A stretch of 64,000 bases of DNA, from assembly GCA_943735955.1 (NCBI GenBank), contig OX030958.1, positions 8,212,126 through 8,276,125 of the forward strand, written 5' to 3'. The notes beneath the pieces are model-generated. The model did not search any database, was not told the origin of the DNA, and saw nothing but the letters and a program-made list of their open reading frames with translations. The position numbers and the translations under genes are program-made. This document shows positions 47,148 to 64,000 of this stretch, one piece after another (within the stretch, counting starts at the first letter, position 1; each line of letters begins with the position of its first letter). This DNA is from Piscicola geometra (Eukaryota > Annelida > Clitellata > Hirudinida > Piscicolidae).

Positions 47148-48027
47148 CTTTTTGTTGAGTTAAGAAGCAGAAAATCAGTCGCAATGGATCATCAGTCACA
47201 AACTCTCATTCACATATTCTTTAACTTGTATCCCTTTATAGTCTTAGTTGAACAATCTTCAAAATCAAGAGCTGAGAGTTCTTACTGAAAGTAAGAACAA
47301 TCGCCTCTTCACTGCAACACTCAAGATAAACCCTTGTCGTCTATAAACGTCTAAACTAAGTTAAAAAATGAAAATCTCAAAAATGGAGCTTAAATTCTTT
47401 CAAACACTTATAAAACGATTACTTTTATATCATTCAAGGCTATCATAAGAATGTCGACATTGCACGTCTACGTACGTAACTAAACGTGAAGCTGTGTGAT
47501 TCACACATGGTAGTATAGTCTATAGAGCGAGTTCTATCTCATCGTTTTCCATTGATCGTTTATGAACATTTTCACAGCATCGTTCACATCATTATAATCT
47601 TGGTATATAATACTCAGGGTTTAAATAGAACTCGATTCAAAATTTTTATTAATATCACAATTTTGTTTTAAAAAAATATTATTAAATTAATTGTTTAAAA
47701 TTATTTCAAGTTAAAGCTGTGCCAAATATTTAATTCAGTATCGAACAAGTAAAGTTTAATCGGTTTGTACTCGATCTAAGGGTTACTAAAGGTCGAATAC
47801 GAAAAGTGTTCACGCGATAATGATTTTAAAATGGCCCATCAGTTTCGAGTCTTTGGACTTGTAGGATTAATTGTGATTTAAAATATTGGCATTCAAATGA
47901 AGCAGTATCGAATACAGAATCAAACCTGTTAGAGGCATATTTGCTAAGAGACCCGTTGGATTGGTTAACATAAATAATTAACATTTTATGATTTTGTCTT
48001 ATCTTGGTGCACCACCTATGAACGTAC
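47148..48027. other. Spacer upstream of the ATPase start
   Basis: AT-rich. No exon is supported except the tentative one at 48028-48074. It includes the presumed promoter of the ATPase gene or its first intron. Confidence 0.4.
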
Positions 48028-48074
48028 CTGTACTTTGTAGAGAAGATGTCTGGATCGTACTGATTGCAATTACC
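48028..48074 (-). CDS. Possible additional 5' exon of the ATP13A gene
   Basis: On the minus strand, tcatag precedes an open 47-base stretch encoding GNCNQYDPDIFSTKY, followed by the donor cag-gtacgt. It joins in frame (phase 2) to 47147, continuing [19 protein letters not shown]. If real, the start codon lies further upstream, but no suitable ATG is visible before the SNAPC4 stop. It may instead be a chance splice-like stretch. Confidence 0.35.
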
Positions 48075-48125
48075 CTATGATCATTATTTTTTAAAACCAA
48101 TTCTTAATTCAAAGAAAACTTAACT

Positions 48126-48131
48126 TTTATT
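48126..48131 (-). terminator. SNAPC4 polyadenylation signal candidate
   Basis: TTTATT on the plus strand gives AATAAA on the minus strand, about 60 bases after the SNAPC4 stop codon. Confidence 0.4.
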
Positions 48132-48191
48132 TCAAGTAAATAAGCATGAAAATGTTAATATGAAGGCTGGGCCAATGTTCTCTTAATTGAC

Positions 48192-57628
<9,437 letters not shown>

Positions 57629-58082
57629 TTTTAATGTTAATTTATATGTTTTTTTAATCTTTTAACTAAATAAATTCGTTCCAGACACCTTCGTTTGGGA
57701 TTCGAATTATTAATAAAATCACATTCGTGAAACCACAGAATAGATAGTGGTGTTCAATTATTTTTTTTATTAGTAAACATAAAGTTTTTTTTAAATAATT
57801 ATTCTTCAAAAATATAAAAAAATATGGCTTTTAATGATGTTAACATATAAAAATCATTAGTATTTAAACCGATTTGATCAGATAAGACGACTGAAATTAA
57901 ACTTTTTAAATGTTAACCTACTTTTTATTTTAAAATACAAACTTTAACATAATTCTGATATAATTTATTTCATTTTAAAATATAATAATACACAAAAATA
58001 CAAGATGGAAGCAAAACAGTAGATACAAGATTCAGGAAGAAGCTCAAAGCAGAATATATAGAGTATAAATACAAAGCTTTAC

Positions 58083-59943
58083 TTAAACAGAACCCCTGTC
58101 AATATCAAAAGTAACATCACAGTTTTCAATTGCATCTCGGCATATACTCTTTCCTTCATCGTCATCTGTTTCATTTTCCACTTCCTGCTCTGCACTGCCG
58201 CTACAACCCTCAATTATCCGAACAGCACCTGCCTCCTTGACATCTTTCAAGAACTCTTCCAGCTCCTCCTTCTCCAGATCCAGGTGCATTTCTTCCAAAC
58301 TCTTCGCGCCTTCTTTCAATTGTAGACCGTCTGGGTGGAAGAATACAGAGGCATGATGAGATGTATTCACGGAAACCTAGAAACCCACCAGCACTAACAG
58401 CCCTAACCACATATCGGAATCTCGCCGGTCTCCTTGTAAATCTGCATTTGTTGCAGGTGTTCCATCTCGAAGGTGTGATGTCTTTCCTGCACCCTCCGAC
58501 GCACCTCCTCCTCCATCCTCTCCACTTCCTTCCGAGTCGAATCCAGCTGCTCTCCTTCCAAACCACATTTAATATTTAACGCCACATCTTATGAAGTGCA
58601 ATAATAATAAATAATAAGTGAAATAATAATAAATAATATCGGTCATAATATAAACGTAACCATGAATATATTTCAAGAGCATGAAGAGCTCATAGATTTC
58701 GAACCAATACACGAAAAAGAGAAACATTCAAGTTCACCACAAGTTCACCATCCACTTACTCCTCTTGACTTCAAGCTGAGTCTTCTTGACGAGGGAATGT
58801 CCCTGAAACTCCTGCCTCTTCCTCCTCCTTCTTGCTGCATACGATGCCTTCAGGGGCAGAATATGCTTGTAATTGACTTCTCGATTTTTTATGATATTAA
58901 TATTCTTGTAAGTCTAGAAGTTTAAATTGATTAATAAATGGTAGCAAAATAATAATAATGTATTTCTAGGATGGCATGAATGTTTTGTCTTTATTGTGGA
59001 AAAATTTCCAGATCAATGATTTTAATATGAGCATGAACATGTTGGAAACCTGCAATAGAATAACAAAAAAAACAACAAAATATTAATAATAATAATATTG
59101 ATAAGAATACTAATTGATACTTTGATGTTAAGACACTGAAGGGTGGTGATGTCATTCTCAATGCTCTCACACTGATTTGATATGTGCTCTGTCGTGTGGA
59201 ATGTTTGCAAGGAATCAGTGTTTGATATTTTAAAAATTAACTTAATAAAAGTTATTTAAAAAAAAGACCTTAAAATTGAATTGTTATAAAGAAAAGCTTA
59301 CTTAATCTAGCATAGGCTGTGTTGACCTGATGGAGAATGGAAGGCAATGTGTTGCAATGAGTTTGCAATTTTTCAATCAACTCTGAATTCTCCTTGGTCT
59401 TCTGCTGAAAGGCTTGGATCATATGATCACACTCCTTTGGTGAATTCACTATTTTATTAATGTGCTTTTCTTGTGAATGTCACATTTATTTTTTATTCAA
59501 ATTAAAATATTAGTTTTAATATAATTTATAAAACTATTTTTTACAATGGCCAGCTCAGCAGATTGTCGATTTTCATCGTGTATAGCTTTCCAATGAGATT
59601 GAAATCTTTAAAATTTAAATAGAATTTTCAAAGATTTTAAAACTATAATATGATAATTATAAAGTTTAAATTTTTGAAAGAGTATTGAATATTAGTGATT
59701 TACAATACCTTATAAGTAATTCAGCTCCTGCATACTCCAAATTATTAGTTTCAGGTGTTTTTGAGTTCTCATTCTGGCCTTTTAAACTTAAAAAAATATA
59801 TTTGTCAAAAAAATTTCAATTTATTTTATGTCAGTTAAAATGTTAAAACTTTAAAATATCATCAAATCGAAAACTTATTAAATTTTTATTCACCTGATAG
59901 AAACTTTTCCAAGACTTTCCTTTATGTTATTTAAAAAATTCAT
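58083..59943 (-). CDS. DTNBP1: Dysbindin (BLOC-1 subunit), 8 exons
   Basis: Minus-strand exons from 5': 59894-59943, 59709-59786, 59545-59605, 59302-59434, 59121-59188, 58760-58913, 58411-58554, 58083-58330. Phases agree, giving 936 nt and about 311 residues (human 351). The order matches dysbindin. A short N-terminal helix (MNFLNNIKESLGKV) is followed by YAGAELLIRFQSHWKAIHDE (human YSAGLELLSRYEDTWAALH), then the coiled coil with LIEKLQTHCNTLPSILHQV. The basic ARRRRKRQEFQ and the hallmark FEMEHLQQMQIYKETG (human LEMEHTQQM) come next. The C-terminus is acidic (LDLEKEELEEFLKDV). BLOC-1 sorts cargo to lysosome-related organelles and acts at synapses. The gene starts a same-strand series, ending 455 bases upstream of the SNAPC4 start. 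TTTATT at 57964-57969 is a candidate polyadenylation signal. The fifth-to-sixth exon junction is the least certain. Confidence 0.8.
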
Positions 59944-60299
59944 TTCAAGTCATTAAGACATTATAAAATTCACCACAATAACTTCAGTGAATTCACAAAG
60001 TATTTAACTGATACATCAAGTCTACATTTCGGAATTATTATAAGACATTTGTGCAATAGGTTTTAAAAGTCCACTTTTTGATACGCCCAGATTAAAAGTG
60101 AAATCGAGTTATAATCTACTAACATTATTTTTAACTGTATATATTTTGGTATTCATTGATATCAAATATATTTAAGCTTATAAATGTAAAAATATTTAGT
60201 TATTTGTCTAATCAAATATATAATTGAAAACTTATTTCTTTATAATTATGATATAATGATAATAAGATATGTTTTATAAATAACAATTTAATCAAAGGT
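59944..60299. other. Dysbindin upstream region
   Basis: Very AT-rich, no exon seen. It should include the dysbindin promoter. Confidence 0.4.
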
Positions 60300-60830
60300 T
60301 GAGGCAGACCTACAGAACACAATGCTGCAAAACGTGCCTGCAAACAAGCTGTTCATATAGCTATAACTGCTACAAATAAATGTAGAAGTCTTTCGTCTCG
60401 TTCAAAGATGCGGTGAGAAAACTAAGACATAACCGTAGAGCTGCCAGTAAGGAACGATGCTGGTGAAACGTCACGCATCGGGAACTCAAAGGAAAAGGCC
60501 TGGAAGGAGCACTATGGACGTCTGCTTAGCGCTAGAGTTCCCGTGGTGTCTGGAGAACCTCGGGTGCCAATCACTACACAAATGATCACGTGAGCTGATG
60601 CAAAGATGAGCAATGGCAAGACAGAATCCTATCCAGATTTTCAAAGACGCGCGTGTACAAGTGTCCATCTTTGTACGTGACCAGGTCAAGGCGTAACCTT
60701 ATCATGGCCATCTTATCCTAAAAACTCTCAAAGATCGGAAAATTACCAGGAGTGGAGAAAGGAAATGCCCATGAGAAAAGCAACTACTAAAGGGATTTAA
60801 AACTGATAGTAACAATCATGAGAAGGCGAA
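60300..60830 (+). mobile_element. Degenerate non-LTR retrotransposon (LINE) fragment
   Basis: Translations in shifting plus frames give pieces typical of the linker between endonuclease and reverse transcriptase: VRNDAGE, KAWKEHYGRLLSARVPVV, and GNAHEKSNY followed after a stop by RDLKL (compare G-N-A-x-E-x-x-N-Y-R-x-L-K-L). Several frameshifts and stops separate them. It ends within about 400 bases of the downstream DNA transposon. No reverse transcriptase catalytic core is present. Confidence 0.68.
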
Positions 60831-61224
60831 TTTCTACTCAGAGCTTACATCGACGTGCAAAGAAATTTTAAGAAAAGCGAATATTTTTTATAACAATTAT
60901 CCTACTTATTTGTATGTTCAACGCAAAATAATAGGAGTAAAGACATTTTACGTAAAAAAATATGTACAATCAAAAAATGTACACGGATAATTCAAAACAT
61001 AACGTAAAATAACAGATTCATGAGGCATGCGTAAGTTTAGAAAATAAGAGTTTTTCTGGTTCTTCATTCGCACACAAATTTTTTAAGTCTATTTAAAAAC
61101 TCGACTGTTTATGACGAACAATACGAATTCCTTAAAATAATGTTTGTATTTTCGGACATGAAAAAATTAATATTTTCCATTTTCGAAAGAGTTTAGCATT
61201 TTACAGTACTAATATGGAAATGGT
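60831..61224. other. AT-rich spacer
   Basis: No gene is visible. It should contain the 3' end of the transposon, but I found no convincing terminal inverted repeat by eye. Confidence 0.4.
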
Positions 61225-62947
61225 TCAATGAACAAGTTTCGGCATAATATTAGACAAGGCAGCGCATATGATGAGAATGTCATTAGCATGTTGCAACAGG
61301 GTTATACAAAAGACATTTTGCATAATCCTAAAATATTTTATCCTGCCTATGGCGCGTTTGACGTGGTATCTCGCTCCAGACTGTTCCCTAGCAGTCTCGA
61401 CATCCTTCTCTGAAAAGGCAAGATTCACTCCACGCAACGAGAGTTCTCCTTCATCGAGGAAGCCGCTGTCTGCGAGCACAAGATCCCCATGCTCCAGTAA
61501 GTCGTAGAAACCCGATTTCGTGGTGATTTCTTCGTTAGAGACACTTCCACCCCAGAATTTAGACAAGAAACATATTAGGCCTGATGGCGTTATGCCAATT
61601 AAGAATTTAAGTGTATTGTGGTGCTTGTAGTCAGACCATGTTATAGCTCTAGAAGCAAAATCAGTGGGCTTTTGAATCACTATCTCACTGCAGTCTATTA
61701 TAACTCTGCAGTCCTTACAATAATTCCTATATGACCTCGGCATGTTTTTAATTATTACTTCCCTAGATGGCCATTCAATCAAAAGGCTTAATCTATTCGC
61801 TAAAATTGGTATGAAATGAGAAAATATTTTTGAAACAGTTGAACAACTGATTTTGAATCTGTAAGCCAAGTCCTCATTCAGGAGGTTGAGTCTCAGTTTC
61901 ATGAGAACCAGAAGCAGTTGGTCACCAGCACACAATCTGCTGACTGTTCTTATATGTTTAGAAACTAGACTCAGAACCCACAGAAAAACATCCATGGTTG
62001 GCAGTCCTGTGTAGCCCTTTATATTGCAGTTTTTGAGACTCTTATAAGTGAACTTGCCATCTTCCACTTCCTGTTTGAGACTAAAGTTCTCAGTCATGAG
62101 ACGCTGGTATTCCGTCTGCATGCAAATGTACTTTCTCTGCAGCTCAATGTGGTCTTGTTGCAACTCTTCAAACCTTTTGAGACTCTCTTTTGCAACATCA
62201 ACTTGCTCCTTAAGGTTGACATTTTCCTTTAGGAGACGAAGGCATTCTTTTTGGATGCCATTGTAGTTCTTCTGCAGATCTATACACTTTTCTTCAAGCG
62301 GATGTGGACCTTTGTTGGTACCTTTAAAAAATAAAATTTATATTACTAAGTTAAATTATATGAATGGTATTGAAATAACTGGTGGAATGAAAATTTAAGA
62401 TACCATGACAAAACGACTATGGATTAAACTAACTTGATTATGTAGAGCTAAAAATAAAATAAATTTTACTTTTTTCATTGGACTTGGACGAGTCTCTTCG
62501 CAAGCCCAGCAGAGCAAAGGCTGCATCCCGTGAAGTCTGTTCGTTTTCGTCTTCTTCTGATACTGATTCAGAAGGGTTTTTTCTCTTAGTACCTCTTTTT
62601 AAACGTTTTGCAGAGTTCTTTTTGGTGAAGTTGAATATGGAGGGAGCATAGGCAGGATGATCAGGTTGTCGGGATGGCACGCCTGAAAAAAACAATATGT
62701 GCAATATTTTTTCTCTAAAAGGAATCCAAATAATTTATCGTTATTTACCTCCAACAAAATGTTGACTGCAAAGTCGATCATGATCTGAAGGCCGCCATAA
62801 TTTAGTTTTATCGGACAATAAGTATCGTTTCATTGGAATTAACCATTTTATGAGATGATTTTCATCCTTTGGAAACCTATACAACTTAATAGGGCCCCCT
62901 TTTTGAAATCTATTTGAGCACCCTAAAAAACTACAACTTACAGGCAT
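61225..62947 (-). CDS. THAP-domain DDE transposase, ISL2EU/Harbinger-like, three exons
   Basis: Exons 62749-62947, 62470-62682 and 61225-62321 join in phase to about 502 residues. The N-terminal THAP zinc finger runs from MPVSCSFLGCSNRF to RLCSQHFVGG (C2CH ligands present), with LYRFPKD inside. A Lys-rich linker and a coiled coil (KEQVDVAKESLKRFEELQQD) follow. Next is an HTH_Tnp_4-type helix-turn-helix (LLNEDLAYRFKISCSTVSKI) and a DDE_Tnp_4 nuclease: VIIDCSEI carries the first Asp, VLADSGFLD the second. The expected E of V-E-R-A-x-G-R-x-K is Lys (VKRAIGRIK, codon 61357-61359). The frame is otherwise intact. The family mobilises ISL2EU-type elements; this copy is probably nuclease-dead or domesticated. 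Confidence 0.93.
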
Positions 62948-63789
62948 AACGATTCTTTGAAAATTCACGCGCGTTGCTCTCCAATCTGAGAATAATGGTT
63001 GTTTTTGCCAACCAAGTGGGCGGAGCTTATATATTTTCTTGCGCATAATTAAAAACCTCTATAAGATTTCAAAATACCTTTGACCCAGTTATTCGATGTT
63101 TTTAAATGACTTTGTTAACGCATAAATGCCTGTTTTAAAACAATTTATTTTCATTATGTATTATTTCAGAAATATATCTAAAAATTCATATTTGCATCTT
63201 ACATGAGACATCTTATGGTTTTGATGATAGCGAGGCGATTTATAGGCTTTATTGAATAAAGTTTATTCAAAAACAGTAATTCTCATAAGAAATATTAAAC
63301 ATTAAAAAGCTTTCAAGCATCTGAAAATATTTTACTATACGCATTTAATATTTATACTATTTTATATAATATAAAGTGTATCCAATCAAAAATATACTTT
63401 ATAGAAAAATAACAAGAATTGAATCACGTCTTAGATTTCAACACAAAAGTATTTAATTTCACTAAGTACAAATGAAATCTTCAAGAAAGGTTGTCTTTTA
63501 TAAGACATCGAATCAATCATTCAATTGTAACAAATACAGCACACATGATCAGACTGAGTCTATCGACCGTATATAACTCATGTGAGAATAAAATATCATT
63601 AAAAACTTAGTAGTCTCAGAACTTCACCTACCCTAAGCATTAATAGCCAACAGAAAGTTTATAATAATGACTTAGAAACTATTTACTGAGAAAATCTCAA
63701 AAAAGATTTGATTCAGAACAAATATAAACTATATCTCAATTAACGCTGAAACTTTCAGAAGGTCAGAAATTGAAGCTCCGATAGACTCT
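62948..63789. other. AT-rich region
   Basis: No gene is visible. It includes the presumed 5' flank and end of the transposon and 3' UTR of the next minus-strand gene. Confidence 0.4.
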
Positions 63790-64000
63790 TCAACTTTTCT
63801 TGCTGGAGTCTTTAGCCTGGAGAAGAATTCACAATTCATCATGAAATTCACAAATTTCATTAAATGAATTCTATTTTAATTTTCATACAAATTTATTTAT
63901 GTGCTTGTTCCACTTATTGTATAACAGTTTAAAAGGTGACTTGGTTACAGCAGCAAATATTACTTCTGAAATGGCCTTTGCGTGAGCGTAGATGAGCACT
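63790..64000 (-). CDS. 3' end of an unidentified minus-strand gene
   Basis: The minus strand reads open from the window edge as VLIYAHAKAISEVIFAA, to a gtaacc donor (exon low end 63949). A second exon, 63790-63816, follows an ttctccag acceptor and joins in phase 0 to encode AKDSSKKS and a stop. The short Lys/Ser tail looks like a natural C-terminus. Too little is present to name the family. Confidence 0.4.

Noticed and set aside
58995..59066. Possible dysbindin exon starting with gtttccaac on the minus strand
   Set aside because: No donor in the required phase and a stop soon after; the exon 58760-58913 joins directly in phase and continues the coiled coil.

Overview
The window is nuclear DNA from an animal. 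It carries multi-exon genes with GT-AG introns whose products are metazoan families (HECTD1, P5B ATPase, SNAPC4, dysbindin). Exons are fairly GC-rich and intergenic DNA is very AT-rich. I read it as a bilaterian invertebrate, but nothing here fixes the phylum. Gene models below were assembled by hand from splice signals, reading-frame continuity and remembered family sequences; no alignment was run.

Layout. At 0.57-1.0 kb (+) is the 3' end of a two-EF-hand protein. At 4.95-6.9 kb (+) is a small three-exon gene that may be a degenerate EF-hand relative. At 8.85-29.66 kb (+) is a complete 45-exon HECTD1 E3 ubiquitin ligase of about 2845 residues, with introns full of microsatellites. At 30.68-37.32 kb (+) is a 17-exon coiled-coil/FN3/SH3 protein resembling RIM-binding proteins. 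A foldback element at 37.38-37.74 kb lies between this gene and the convergent ATP13A-type P5B ATPase (-, 38.29-47.15 kb). Then come SNAPC4 (-, 48.19-57.63 kb, about 1321 residues, Myb repeats plus five AT-hooks), dysbindin/DTNBP1 (-, 58.08-59.94 kb), a LINE relic (60.3-60.8 kb), a THAP-domain ISL2EU-like transposase (-, 61.2-62.95 kb) and the 3' end of an unidentified minus-strand gene at the right edge.

The genes do not form one pathway: ubiquitin ligation, synaptic scaffolding, endolysosomal P5B transport, snRNA-gene transcription and BLOC-1 biogenesis are represented. The most striking feature is structural. In HECTD1 (+) and SNAPC4 (-), G/U-rich simple repeats follow 5' splice sites and C/A-rich simple repeats precede 3' splice sites, always in transcript orientation. 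The RIMBP-like and ATP13A genes between them lack this. This may reflect intron-bridging RNA pairing.
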